A DNA stretch of 64,000 nucleotides from Thiodiazotropha sp040506705 (GCA_040506705.1 JBEVWG010000031.1:50016-114015), one strand, 5' to 3'. Counted from the stretch's first letter, positions 25,722-34,336 are shown. The notes: a model not told the origin generated them from the sequence alone. Program-made: numbers and translations.

Positions 25722-27557
25722 TCACAGATCAAGTAATACTTCCCATGATTCTTTTGAACCTTGTTTATTACTAACCTCCATTATCTCATTTTCATCAATT
25801 TTATTTATTTCCGTATGCTCATCTAAACCAACATCAATGTCATTATCTGACAATTTCTTTTTTTGTTTATCAGATAATTTATGTACTGCTAGTTTTGGTG
25901 ATATTAAAAACATTCGTTCGACGCGTGATTTTTGATTATTTGTTGTTTTGAATAAATTTCCCATTATTGGTATATCACCAAGTAATGGTATTTTATCTAC
26001 TTTTTCACTTGTCACCTCACGAACAAGCCCACCAATTAATACACTCTCTCCTGCATTTATCAGTGCTTGTGTATTTATTGCAGATCTGCTTACAACAGGT
26101 ATTTTATCTACTTGTTGGTCTGTTTGCTGTCCATCTTCAATCGTAACAAGTAATTTTATTTTTGCCTGCCCATTATCCTTAAAAACATGAGGTGTAACTC
26201 TTAGCGAGGTACCAACAGAGATATTGAATAGATCAACTTCTTCTCTACCAGCAATTCTAACGTAGAAAGTTGAACTTGTATCAAATATAGCTTCGACATT
26301 TGATAGTGTCAGAACATGTGGTCTCGACACAACATTAGCTGCTCCATTTGATTCTAACGCATTTATTCTACTTATAAATTTAGCATTATCACCGAGCACA
26401 AATGATATAAACCCACCCTTACCAAAAGGTGTTATTTGTCCTGTTGTGTTCAAAGCGGTATCACTATCTTCATTACCATTACCGAATAGAACTTCATCAT
26501 CATTATTTTGCCAACGCCAATTGATACCTAATTCCCTCAGTTTATCTGTGTTTATATCGATAATCGTCGCCTCTATTTCTAGCATTTGAGGTTCAATATC
26601 GAGAGACTCTATTAGGTTTTTATATCGTGACATACGATCTGGAGAATCTCTTATAATAATCGCATTAAGTCTTGGATCTGCCTGTATCCTTACATTTGAT
26701 TGATTAACACCAACCATGCCAGACACTGTGGAAACATTCTGTTGATATGCCTGTTGTCGTGAATTAACTTCTATGATTTCTGATGTATCCGGAATACCTA
26801 CCCGTTCTGACTTGCCTATACTATTTAGACCTTGTCCACGTAGCCCAGGGGTAGTTGGCTTGATGAGATTCTCATGTGAACCCCCTGTTATGATCATCTG
26901 AGGAGATTCTTCAAGAAGTTGTTTTAATATTGTTGCTACGCCAGGTATAACAACCTGCTTACCTGCGAAAGTCATTGATACATCTTGAGCCCAAGCATAT
27001 TTAAGATAAAATACTTTAAAACCTACCGGTGGTTCATAATCTTTTAGTCCTATTTCTGCTGCGTATACAAGTTCATCTATCTGTTCGATAAAACGTCTCG
27101 TTCCTGTAACTACTAAACCACCCTCTACTGCTTTACGAATACTATTTTTTTGATCAGTTAACTCAAGACTATTTGCGGCATTCACTATTCTCTTCGAGAT
27201 AGAATTATTAGCTGGAATTATTCTTCTGGTAATATTGTTAGACGTATATATGTATAAAACAGCACCATCATAATACTTCACAAGTCCAAATGACTTGGAT
27301 AAATCGCTAAATATCTGTTCAGCAGAAATGTTTTCAAAACTACCGTTCACCATACCCCTAACAGATTCATCTATAACAACAGGTACAGATAACTGTCCAA
27401 ACAACTCCCTAAGAAATGATTCAATGGGTTGTTCTCTAGCAATGATTGTTATATTTTTATCAATATTAGGTGTATTTGCTGAAAAGCAAAGACCTGAAAT
27501 AAGCAATAAATTGACAAATGCATAATACCTGAACCAATTTTTTTTAAAGTAAATCAC
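25722..27557 (-). CDS. sctC: T3SS outer membrane secretin SctC
   Basis: A 611-residue secretin with a signal peptide (FVNLLLISGLCFSANTP). N-terminal N0/N1 domains contain PIESFLRELFGQLSVPVVID; an N3 domain contains VRIQADPRLNAIIIRDSPDR (about 292-311). The secretin core has RPHVLTLSNVEAIFDTSSTF and INAGESVLIGGLVREVTSEK with VDKIPLLGDIPIMGNLFKTT, all family hallmarks. The C-terminal tail (about residues 560-611) is acidic and could be a pilotin-binding region, but no pilotin gene is evident. It follows sctV by 22 bases. Confidence 0.96.
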   Translation of the reverse strand: MIYFKKNWFRYYAFVNLLLISGLCFSANTPNIDKNITIIAREQPIESFLRELFGQLSVPVVIDESVRGMVNGSFENISAEQIFSDLSKSFGLVKYYDGAVLYIYTSNNITRRIIPANNSISKRIVNAANSLELTDQKNSIRKAVEGGLVVTGTRRFIEQIDELVYAAEIGLKDYEPPVGFKVFYLKYAWAQDVSMTFAGKQVVIPGVATILKQLLEESPQMIITGGSHENLIKPTTPGLRGQGLNSIGKSERVGIPDTSEIIEVNSRQQAYQQNVSTVSGMVGVNQSNVRIQADPRLNAIIIRDSPDRMSRYKNLIESLDIEPQMLEIEATIIDINTDKLRELGINWRWQNNDDEVLFGNGNEDSDTALNTTGQITPFGKGGFISFVLGDNAKFISRINALESNGAANVVSRPHVLTLSNVEAIFDTSSTFYVRIAGREEVDLFNISVGTSLRVTPHVFKDNGQAKIKLLVTIEDGQQTDQQVDKIPVVSRSAINTQALINAGESVLIGGLVREVTSEKVDKIPLLGDIPIMGNLFKTTNNQKSRVERMFLISPKLAVHKLSDKQKKKLSDNDIDVGLDEHTEINKIDENEIMEVSNKQGSKESWEVLLDL

Positions 27558-27579
27558 TTATATATTCCGTTATTATTTG

Positions 27580-29550
27580 TTAAACCGCTTCCAGTAGCAT
27601 ATCGGGCACGCTAACAGTATCCATGATCTCTATTTTGATAGAGGGTAATAACTCATTGTGAGAAAGTACTGGTGTATCAAATGAGATATTTTCAATCATT
27701 TTCCTGACATGACGACGTATTTGTACCGACGTAACTAATGCTACAGGATTATGTTTATTAATTGATGTAACAATACTATTAACTATTTTCTCTGCTTCTT
27801 GCGGTTGTAATGACATTTGTACAACGCCTGATGTAACACGTATAGCCTGTAATAGTTTCTCTTCTAGCTCAGGGCTAAGTATTACTGAATGTAATACACT
27901 ATTTGGTGCATATCGATATGTGATCTGTCTTCTCAATGCAATTCTTGAATATTCTGTTAAATTGTTAATATCTTTTTCGTGTTGCCCCGTCTCGATCAAA
28001 GCCTCGAGAATACCACGTAAGTTTCGTATGGGAATCTCTTCTTCGAGTAAATTACGTAGAATTGTTGCCAGAGACTGCATAGGTACAATACGTAGTACTT
28101 CTTTTATTATGTCCGGTATTTCTGCTGTCAATTGAGTCAACATGGTACTCGTTTCCTGTAGACCAAGAAAAAGAGTTATATTTCTACGAAGTGCGTAATG
28201 TATCTTTTCAGGTATCATTTCGATCGCTTCAGGTGTATCTATATTATTTTTTGTTATAGGAACTTCATAAGCAAGCAACTTCCAACCTGACTCTATATCT
28301 CCATACCAATGTATATTTACTTTTGGTAGAAGAACTCCAATATCTACCTGATAATCATTAACAACACTTTCTATATTATTTATTAGATATTTACATTCAT
28401 CTTTACCTGACATCTCTTTTGGCAGTTGTAAAAGTAGTGGTACAGCTGGCTTTACTTCATATAAAGGGTTAACTTCTTTCTCACCAATTTTTGTTGATTC
28501 TTTTCCGCTTAAAATAACTTCAAACGTTGGTTTAGTTACTTTCTCTATTTTTGATTTCCAAAAAGGTACAAGTAATGCGCCAGAAACCAGTAAAACCAAG
28601 CCAATGACTACAAAAACACCACTTGGAAAGCCTGGCACAAAGGCTAGTAATATACACAACCCACCAGCCACCAGTGATACACGAGGAATAGCAGTTAACT
28701 GCTTTTGAATTGAATCACCGAGATGACGATCTGACTGTTCATCAGTAGCTCGCGTGACGATTAAACCGGCTGACATTGCTCCGAGTAATGCAGGAATCTG
28801 TGCAACCATTCCGTCGCCAACAGTTAGTATTGAATATTTAGACATTGCAGCACCCATTTCCATATCTAACTGCAATACACCTATCGCCAAACCACCAATT
28901 AGATTAATAATAATAATTACTATACCTGCTATTGCATCACCCTTTACAAACTTCATAGCGCCATCCATGCTGCCATGCAATTTGCTTTCTAGCTCAATTT
29001 CTCTACGCTTCCGCTTAGCTTCGTCTTTATCTAGCAATCCAGATCGCAAATCTGAATCTATAGACAGTTGTTTACCTGGCATCGCATCCAGTGTAAATCT
29101 CGCAGCCACCTCAGCTACTCTTTCCGCACCTTTTGCAATAACTATAAATTGTACAAGTGTGATAATTAAGAATACAACCAACCCAACAACTATATTGCCA
29201 CCAGCAACCATATTGCCGAATGTATCGATTATATGACCAGCATCACCATGCAGGAGTATCATTCTTGTTGTAGCGACAGAAAGTGCAAGTCGATATAAAG
29301 TACTAATGAGCAGAACACTCGGAAATACAGAAAACTGCAACGGTGATGTTATATACACTCCCATCAATACTAGTAACAACCCAACTACAATATTTATTGC
29401 AACTAATGAGTCTAGTACTATTAGTGGAAGTGGTAATACCATCAAAGCTATGATGGCTACAATCCCTACCGCTAGAACAAGATCACTGATGCTTGAGAAT
29501 ATGCCCCCATCAATATCTTTTTCTGATTGTAGATATTCTTGTATGCTCAT
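27580..29550 (-). CDS. sctV: T3SS export gate protein SctV
   Basis: A 656-residue paralogue of FlhA. The N-terminal membrane half contains RVAEVAARFTLDAMPGKQLS and FVKGDAIAGIVIIIINLIGG; the C-terminal cytoplasmic domain contains QTGQHEKDINNLTEYSR-like helices (IETGQHEKDINNLTEYSRIA). Length and lack of a flagellar-type linker fit SctV rather than FlhA, as does the location. It forms the nonameric ring that selects substrates. It is the second gene of the minus-strand run, 22 bases after the transglycosylase gene, and precedes sctC. Confidence 0.94.
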   Translation of the reverse strand: MSIQEYLQSEKDIDGGIFSSISDLVLAVGIVAIIALMVLPLPLIVLDSLVAINIVVGLLLVLMGVYITSPLQFSVFPSVLLISTLYRLALSVATTRMILLHGDAGHIIDTFGNMVAGGNIVVGLVVFLIITLVQFIVIAKGAERVAEVAARFTLDAMPGKQLSIDSDLRSGLLDKDEAKRKRREIELESKLHGSMDGAMKFVKGDAIAGIVIIIINLIGGLAIGVLQLDMEMGAAMSKYSILTVGDGMVAQIPALLGAMSAGLIVTRATDEQSDRHLGDSIQKQLTAIPRVSLVAGGLCILLAFVPGFPSGVFVVIGLVLLVSGALLVPFWKSKIEKVTKPTFEVILSGKESTKIGEKEVNPLYEVKPAVPLLLQLPKEMSGKDECKYLINNIESVVNDYQVDIGVLLPKVNIHWYGDIESGWKLLAYEVPITKNNIDTPEAIEMIPEKIHYALRRNITLFLGLQETSTMLTQLTAEIPDIIKEVLRIVPMQSLATILRNLLEEEIPIRNLRGILEALIETGQHEKDINNLTEYSRIALRRQITYRYAPNSVLHSVILSPELEEKLLQAIRVTSGVVQMSLQPQEAEKIVNSIVTSINKHNPVALVTSVQIRRHVRKMIENISFDTPVLSHNELLPSIKIEIMDTVSVPDMLLEAV

Positions 29551-29572
29551 ATATTGCTCGAAATTTCAGTAT

Positions 29573-30304
29573 TCATAACTGGTAAGACTTCTCTTTCATT
29601 TCGAGATAGCGCTTCATCACTTTTTCAACGTAATTTTGAGTCTCTTTATATGGTGGTATGTTGTATCCATATTTGATTACTGCATTTTCTCCTGCATTAT
29701 ATGCAGCAAGTATTAAAGGAATATTATTGCCAAATAGCTTATGTAATGACCTAATGTAATTAGAACTTACTCTTAGGTTACTAATGGGATTAAATAATTC
29801 TTGATTAGGGTTCTGCATTCCAAATCTACGAGCCGTATCAGGCATCACCTGCATAAGCCCTTGAGCACCTGCTTTGGAGACTGCTTTTGCGTTATATGCA
29901 GATTCGATCTCTGCAATCGCATGTAATAAAAGTGGGTCTATATTATATTCTTCGGAAACTATAAAAATATCTTCAATAAACTGATGATTAGGAACAGTTC
30001 TTTTTATTCTATAATCATAAGTAATATTAGAAATATCCCCATTATATTTATTAATGTCAAAGCTCGTAATATTCGACGCTTTTATGGAATTTTCAGCATC
30101 CTGTTTATCATATAAATCTAAATGTTTTGAAATTGTAGGTGATGATTCTAAGTATCTAGACTTCAGATAACCGACTGGAATAGATATTACATTATGACTT
30201 GTGTCAGCAATATCATATCTATATAGGTGCGGGGAGCAATTAGCATTATTAATCGAAGTTACAGCAAGAAGTATAGCAATAACTTTTAAGACATCATGTC
30301 TCAT
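29573..30304 (-). CDS. T3SS-associated lytic transglycosylase
   Basis: A 243-residue exported SLT-fold enzyme. A signal peptide (VLKVIAILLAVTSINNANCS) leads a poorly conserved region, then the transglycosylase domain from about residue 130: LLHAIAEIESAYNAKAVSKA with catalytic Glu, GAQGLMQVMPDTARRFGM, and ILAAYNAGENAV. Such IpgF/VirB1-type enzymes open the peptidoglycan for T3SS assembly. The ATG at 30302-30304 has an AAGGAAGG site and is chosen over an upstream ATG 11 codons earlier. As first gene of the main T3SS run it defines the promoter side of the operon. Confidence 0.9.
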   Translation of the reverse strand: MRHDVLKVIAILLAVTSINNANCSPHLYRYDIADTSHNVISIPVGYLKSRYLESSPTISKHLDLYDKQDAENSIKASNITSFDINKYNGDISNITYDYRIKRTVPNHQFIEDIFIVSEEYNIDPLLLHAIAEIESAYNAKAVSKAGAQGLMQVMPDTARRFGMQNPNQELFNPISNLRVSSNYIRSLHKLFGNNIPLILAAYNAGENAVIKYGYNIPPYKETQNYVEKVMKRYLEMKEKSYQL

Positions 30305-30390
30305 ATTCCTTCCTTTGAACATTATCATCCTGTTCACAAAACCTGATAAAGATATGGCTTGTGATATTAAATACTAAACATTACTACAAC

Positions 30391-30436
30391 GTGACATATA
30401 TCGTACTCATTATTTCTGTAGTGAGAAGTATGTCAC
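30391..30436. repeat. Inverted repeat GTGACATA-N30-TATGTCAC
   Basis: Eight-base perfect arms separated by 30 bases, about 90 bases upstream of the transglycosylase start. It could be a hairpin in the leader transcript or two half-sites for a dimeric regulator. Confidence 0.5.
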
Positions 30437-30637
30437 ACAGCTATCACCAATCCGTGGTCTATCAGATTTACATCTATTTTCACAGATAATAACTGTAAAT
30501 AACAGTCTTATACTTCAACTATCATTTCTATAATAACGATATTAGTAGATCTGTAACTAGAATTTAATCACATATAGAAAGTCAATTACATCGGAAATTT
30601 ACCACAACAAACATCAGAATATTCCCACATAACACTC

Positions 30638-30652
30638 AATTACTGAGTAATT
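30638..30652. promoter_or_regulatory. Perfect palindrome AATTACT-G-AGTAATT
   Basis: A 15-base perfect palindrome with a single central base, midway in the divergent T3SS regulatory region. Symmetry and size suit a dimeric DNA-binding protein; identity of the regulator is unknown. Confidence 0.45.
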
Positions 30653-30761
30653 ATTATGAACGACGTAATATTGACGCAATTAAGTAAGGAAAGTATTTGT
30701 CTATATTTTTAAATTTAAATGGCATTTAAATAATTATTGCCAACCATTCCAAATCACTATG

Positions 30762-30778
30762 TGATATGAGTCATATCA
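30762..30778. promoter_or_regulatory. Perfect palindrome TGATATGA-G-TCATATCA
   Basis: A 17-base perfect palindrome with a single central base, about 138 bases upstream of the sctU start codon. It is a good operator candidate for the LuxR-type response regulator or another dimeric regulator; no experimental link is visible. Confidence 0.5.
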
Positions 30779-30916
30779 TTATTTAAATAGTGCTTTATAA
30801 AAATTATAATCTGAAAGTAACTCTTACCATATCTCATCTGTACCCTGATATATATATCGGATACACTGATAGCTTCTCATTCTTTAAATTAAATAAGTAT
30901 TGCAACGGAAGCATGT

Positions 30917-32071
30917 ATGGCTGATAAGAATGATAGTGGGGATAAGACAGAAAAACCCACACCGAAAAAGCTCAAGGACGCAAGAAAGAAAGGGGATGTC
31001 TCTAAAAGTAAGGATATATCCAGCACTGGCGTTATGATACTTTGGATAGTACTTCTAGGAGCCAGTCTCTTCTATATTATTGAACGCATCTCCTCTTTAG
31101 TCTCTATTACACTCCAAAATGCCGGGCAGTCAAATGATTTTTTCTATTGGCTCAACCATATCGGTATGGAGTCATATAGCACACTATTGGAGTTAACTGC
31201 ACTCTTAATAATTCCAGCAGCAATAATCGGAACACTCGTCGAGTTTTTACAGGCGGGTCCTGTCATAACTTTTGAAAAAGTAAAGCCAAATATGGATCAT
31301 CTTAATCCAGCATCTGGACTCAAGAAAATGTTCAGCATGGATAATCTGGTTGAGGTGTTTAAATCTATCGCTAAGACTGTCTTACTATTTATAATAGGCT
31401 GGCTAATCCTCAAAGCATCGTTACCTGATCTTGTAAAACTACCCCAAGGAATGGCATCGTTCATTGGTTCGACATTCTGGGGCATGCTCTTGAGTCTCTT
31501 AATTTGGTCTGTGGGTATTTTTACCTTTATTGCCATTCTTGATGCGGGTTACCAACGCTACTCATATATCAAGAAGTTACGCATGAGCATGAGGGATATC
31601 AAACAGGAGCATAAAGAGAATGAAGGTGACCCCATGATCAAGCAACAACGGCGGCAAGCCCATCAAGAGTGGTCCCAGCAAAGTGCATCAGAAGCAGCCA
31701 GGTCTGCAAATGTAATTCTGGTCAATCCAACACACTTAGCTATTGCACTTGATTATGATAGAGAAAAAACACCAGTCCCAACCATAGCAGCCAAAGGTGA
31801 GGATCTTGTTGCAAAAGCTATGCGCGAAGCAGCAGAAGAAGCCCATGTTCCGATATTACGCAATGTTGAATTAGCTCGTGCACTATATTCAGATACCAAT
31901 GAGGGAGATATTATTCCCAGTGATCTCTTCGATGTCATGGCTGAGGTTATATTGTGGGCGAAACAGGTAAGAGAGCAGATCAAAAAAGATTCAGAGGCTG
32001 ATGAAAACTCTACGTCATTAGATCCACCTGGTGAGGATTTAACCCGCTACCCGGATGAAAAATTTACATAA
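30917..32071 (+). CDS. sctU: T3SS export switch protein SctU
   Basis: A 384-residue SctU/FlhB-family protein. The N-terminus is hydrophilic with KTEKPTPKKLKDARKKGDVS, followed by four membrane segments (about 36-56, 86-111, 150-168, 182-212). The autocleavage motif NPTH is intact at residues 270-273, followed by KAMREAAEEAHVPILRNVEL. The acidic tail (about 30 residues after the core) is unusual. It is the only export-apparatus gene outside the main minus-strand run, transcribed divergently, with clearly higher GC than the island. The next gene is a FliO homologue three bases downstream. T3SS membership is inferred from the adjacency and from the presence of a separate flhB. Confidence 0.88.
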   Translation: MADKNDSGDKTEKPTPKKLKDARKKGDVSKSKDISSTGVMILWIVLLGASLFYIIERISSLVSITLQNAGQSNDFFYWLNHIGMESYSTLLELTALLIIPAAIIGTLVEFLQAGPVITFEKVKPNMDHLNPASGLKKMFSMDNLVEVFKSIAKTVLLFIIGWLILKASLPDLVKLPQGMASFIGSTFWGMLLSLLIWSVGIFTFIAILDAGYQRYSYIKKLRMSMRDIKQEHKENEGDPMIKQQRRQAHQEWSQQSASEAARSANVILVNPTHLAIALDYDREKTPVPTIAAKGEDLVAKAMREAAEEAHVPILRNVELARALYSDTNEGDIIPSDLFDVMAEVILWAKQVREQIKKDSEADENSTSLDPPGEDLTRYPDEKFT

Positions 32072-32073
32072 AG

Positions 32074-32367
32074 ATGGAAAGTTATACACAAGATCTTTTT
32101 TTTACACTCATGGCCTTAATTGTAGTTATCGCTTTAGCATGGCTATTCATAAAGGCTTTAAAGAGCCTCCATAATAATCAAAGTGATGGCAATAGAATCA
32201 ATCTTATGCTCACTCTTCCTGTTGGTTCTCGTGAGAGAGTAGTTGTGCTCTCCTATAGAGACAGTGAATACTTGGTGGGGATTACTGCTGGTGGTATGAG
32301 TTTATTGGATAAGTTACCAAAACAAGAGGCTACCGATTCATCCCAATCAGGGCCAGATCTAGAGTAA
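32074..32367 (+). CDS. FliO-like flagellar-type membrane protein downstream of sctU
   Basis: A 97-residue protein with one N-terminal membrane helix (LFFTLMALIVVIALAWLFIK) and a cytoplasmic domain NLMLTLPVGSRERVVVLSYR followed by EYLVGITAGGMSLLDKLPK, the FliO hallmark. FliO assists FliP assembly in flagella; non-flagellar T3SS normally lack it. It starts two bases after the sctU stop, so it is cotranscribed with sctU. The flagellar operon at 1-7 kb lacks fliO and fliP, so this may be either a displaced flagellar gene or a component recruited by the T3SS. The family call is secure; the role is not. Confidence 0.82.
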   Translation: MESYTQDLFFTLMALIVVIALAWLFIKALKSLHNNQSDGNRINLMLTLPVGSRERVVVLSYRDSEYLVGITAGGMSLLDKLPKQEATDSSQSGPDLE

Positions 32368-32405
32368 ACCCCATCTGTCAGCTAGTTGTTAATTGCTAGA
32401 AAACG

Positions 32406-32444
32406 GTAACAGTTGTCTAGTATATATACAAACCCTAGCTAGGG
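32406..32444 (+). promoter_or_regulatory. Candidate regulatory region of the RTX-repeat gene: GTAAC element plus CCCTAGCTAGGG palindrome
   Basis: GTAACAGTTGTCTAG at 32406-32420 resembles the string ahead of the small serine-rich gene at 13132-13146. A perfect 12-base palindrome, CCCTAGCTAGGG, lies at 32433-32444; half of it (GGCTAGGGT) also occurs at 13142-13150. The pair suggests a shared regulator for possible T3SS substrates. Confidence 0.35.
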
Positions 32445-32558
32445 TAATTCATAGCTAGCTAACATCGCTTCATTCATGTTGAATAACTTGTGAGTAATTC
32501 TGTTCTGAGATCAGAATTAATCATTGTTTTAAAAGTTTTTTTACATGGAGAAAGTAAA

Positions 32559-33608
32559 ATGACATCAATGAATGCCACTCAGTGTGGATGCCCAAACCCT
32601 AATAATGACACTACGGTTACAAGCAACTGTAATCAAACCGTTCTTGATGCAGGGAATGGAAATGACAAAATCAATGCCCATACCAACTTTGATGGATCGG
32701 TCGATGTGTGTGTGAATGGTGACAATTATCACTTCAGCGCAGAAGAAGCACAAAACCTTGTCATCCGTGGCGGAAACGGTAATGACAGCATTACGATGAC
32801 AGGTCAGCAGCTTTGCGGGCCTAAAAATAATGTCACCATCGAAGGTGGTAATGGAAATGACACCCTTCAGGGTGGTTCAGGTAATGAAACCCTTATCGGT
32901 GGTAACGGCAACGACTACATCAATGGTGGTGCTGGTAACGATAAGATTAGTGGCGGTAACGGTGACGATACCATCCTTGGCGGTAGCGGTGATGACTGCA
33001 TTCGTGGTGGTGCTGGCAACGACTCAGTATGGGGTGGTGCAGGCAATGACCGGATCAGTGGAGGTGGCGGCAACGATACACTCGTTGGCGGCGCTGGCGA
33101 TGACTGTATTCGTGGTGGTGCTGGCAATGATTCAGTATGGGGTGGTGCAGGCAATGACCGAATCAGTGGAGGTAGCGGCAACGATAGACTCGTTGGTGGT
33201 GCTGGTGATGACTGCATTCGTGGCGGCAGAGGTAATGATTCCATTTGGGGCGGTGCAGGAAATGACCGGATCAGTGGAGGCAGAGGTGATGATATGATCT
33301 CGGGCGGCTGTGGCAACGATAATATTCGTGGCGGCCGTGGAGATGACACCATTTGGGGTGGTCGTGGAGATGATCGCATCAACGGCGGCAGGGGTAACGA
33401 TACTATTTATGGTGGTTGCGGAGATGACAACATCAAAGGTGGTAGAGGTTGCGATGACATTTCTGGTGGACCAGGCAACGATAAGATCGGTGGGGATATG
33501 GGTGGTATCTTTAACCCACTATCCCATCTATCCAGTCTACTAGGTGGTGGTGGAGCAAGCCTGCTTGGCGGTGGTGGGTTTCCACTGAATCTTATTTCTG
33601 CCAGATAA
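32559..33608 (+). CDS. RTX-type calcium-binding repeat protein with regularly spaced cysteines
   Basis: A 349-residue protein made mostly of nonapeptide GGxGxDxxx repeats (RTX beta-roll), which bind calcium in exported proteins. The ATG at 32559 has a GGAGAAAG site and is chosen over an upstream GTG. The first 75 residues hold four cysteines (QCGCPNPN, SNCNQ, VDVCVNG). From about residue 144 the repeats form 36-residue super-units starting GDDCIRGGAGNDSVWGGAGN, so a cysteine recurs at the same place. The C-terminus is Gly/Leu-rich and hydrophobic. There is no signal peptide and no type I secretion gene nearby. Position after sctU suggests a T3SS substrate, but this is inference. Confidence 0.8.
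   Translation: MTSMNATQCGCPNPNNDTTVTSNCNQTVLDAGNGNDKINAHTNFDGSVDVCVNGDNYHFSAEEAQNLVIRGGNGNDSITMTGQQLCGPKNNVTIEGGNGNDTLQGGSGNETLIGGNGNDYINGGAGNDKISGGNGDDTILGGSGDDCIRGGAGNDSVWGGAGNDRISGGGGNDTLVGGAGDDCIRGGAGNDSVWGGAGNDRISGGSGNDRLVGGAGDDCIRGGRGNDSIWGGAGNDRISGGRGDDMISGGCGNDNIRGGRGDDTIWGGRGDDRINGGRGNDTIYGGCGDDNIKGGRGCDDISGGPGNDKIGGDMGGIFNPLSHLSSLLGGGGASLLGGGGFPLNLISAR
32988..33419 (+). repeat. Four tandem 108-bp units inside the RTX gene
   Basis: The coding sequence repeats every 108 bases (36 residues, four nonapeptides): units at 32988-33095, 33096-33203, 33204-33311 and 33312-33419, the first two nearly identical and the later ones diverging, with a partial fifth. Recent duplication of the first units is implied. 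Confidence 0.8.
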
Positions 33609-33617
33609 ATCAGTATT

Positions 33618-33646
33618 GGGAGGAGTCTTCGGACTCCACCCTTTTT
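33618..33646 (+). terminator. Rho-independent terminator after the RTX gene
   Basis: Stem GGAGTC (33622-33627), loop TTCG, stem GACTCC (33632-33637), extended by flanking GGG/CCC, followed by a run of five T at 33642-33646. It lies 10 bases after the RTX stop codon and between convergent RTX and lexA genes. Confidence 0.85.
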
Positions 33647-33706
33647 AATCCGCTTTCAGTTACACGCGAACAAATAAAATTTATTAATATCTTATTAATC
33701 AGTTAG

Positions 33707-34306
33707 TTATCTGTAATATCTTAATAAACCTATTAAGATTCCCTGTATCTGAACTTCATCAGGTTCAAACACCATCTCAGACATATTGGAATTTGCCGGA
33801 TAAAGAATTACTTTGCCTGGCAGCTGTTCGATGCGCTTTAAAGTGACCTCCTCGCCATTTATCAATGCGACCACGATATCGCCATTGCTTGCGGTATCAG
33901 AGCTCTCAATAACAACATAGTCACCATCAAATATACCTTCATCGATCATAGAGGCCCCGGAAACCTGCAAAACATAGCTAGGTTTGCTGTTTAGCATATC
34001 TTCTGGAACTCTCATCATTTCAGACTGAGTGATTGCCTCGATGGGACGACCGGCGGCAATGCTCCCGAGAAGTGGGATGCCCTCTTCCGCTCTCGCTGAC
34101 TCTGACAAACGAATCCCTCTTTGCCTGCCTGCCATGGGCTCTATCAGCCCCGCATCAATCAACGCTTTGATGTGCTTATGCAGAGACCCCCGTGAGCTAA
34201 GGCCTAACCGAGTGCAGAGTTCTTCATAGGTAGGAGGCTGCTCTAAAAGATCGGAATCAGAGCGCAGAATATCGTAAATCTGTTGCTGTCTTCGAGTTAA
34301 ATTCAT
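33707..34306 (-). CDS. lexA: LexA repressor
   Basis: A 199-residue SOS repressor. The N-terminal winged helix-turn-helix has PTYEELCTRLGLSSRGSLHK and IKALIDAGLIEPMAGRQRGI. The self-cleavage site is Ala85-Gly86 (GSIAAGRPIEA). The catalytic dyad is Ser119 (VSGASMIDEGIFDGD) and Lys157 (EEVTLKRI). It represses DNA-damage genes and is cleaved when RecA is activated. The gene diverges from a MrfA-like helicase, and the 68-base intergenic region holds two GTTC-N7-GTTC boxes, so it is probably autoregulated. The recognition helix differs from Escherichia LexA, consistent with a different box. The sequence resembles the short LexA variants of some gammaproteobacteria. Confidence 0.95.
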   Translation of the reverse strand: MNLTRRQQQIYDILRSDSDLLEQPPTYEELCTRLGLSSRGSLHKHIKALIDAGLIEPMAGRQRGIRLSESARAEEGIPLLGSIAAGRPIEAITQSEMMRVPEDMLNSKPSYVLQVSGASMIDEGIFDGDYVVIESSDTASNGDIVVALINGEEVTLKRIEQLPGKVILYPANSNMSEMVFEPDEVQIQGILIGLLRYYR

Positions 34307-34321
34307 TTTCAGACTTGATTT

Positions 34322-34336
34322 GTTCTCCAGTTGTTC
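34322..34336 (+). promoter_or_regulatory. Candidate LexA box GTTC-N7-GTTC (left)
   Basis: GTTC at 34322-34325 and GTTC at 34333-34336 with seven bases between, the spacing of the alphaproteobacterial LexA box. It lies 16 bases upstream of the lexA start codon and is the mirror image of the right box. The Escherichia CTGT-N8-ACAG box is not seen here. Confidence 0.6.

Larger units (their letters stand above)
30305..30916. promoter_or_regulatory. Divergent regulatory region between T3SS operon and sctU
   Basis: About 610 very AT-rich bases separating the divergent transglycosylase and sctU genes; promoters for both must lie here. It contains three symmetric sequences: GTGACATA/TATGTCAC (30391-30398 and 30429-30436), a perfect 15-base palindrome at 30638-30652 and a perfect 17-base palindrome at 30762-30778. 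No open frame is credible. Binding sites for the in-operon response regulator are a reasonable expectation but cannot be assigned. Confidence 0.6.

Noticed and set aside
32830..33382. Long overlapping open frames on both strands through the RTX repeat region
   Set aside because: They are by-products of the GC-rich 27- and 108-base tandem repeats; the translations are monotonous Met/Val/Thr or Pro/Ser repeats with no start context.
32988..33419. Regular repeats that could be mistaken for a CRISPR array
   Set aside because: The repeats are in frame, code for RTX nonapeptides and have no unique spacers or cas genes nearby.
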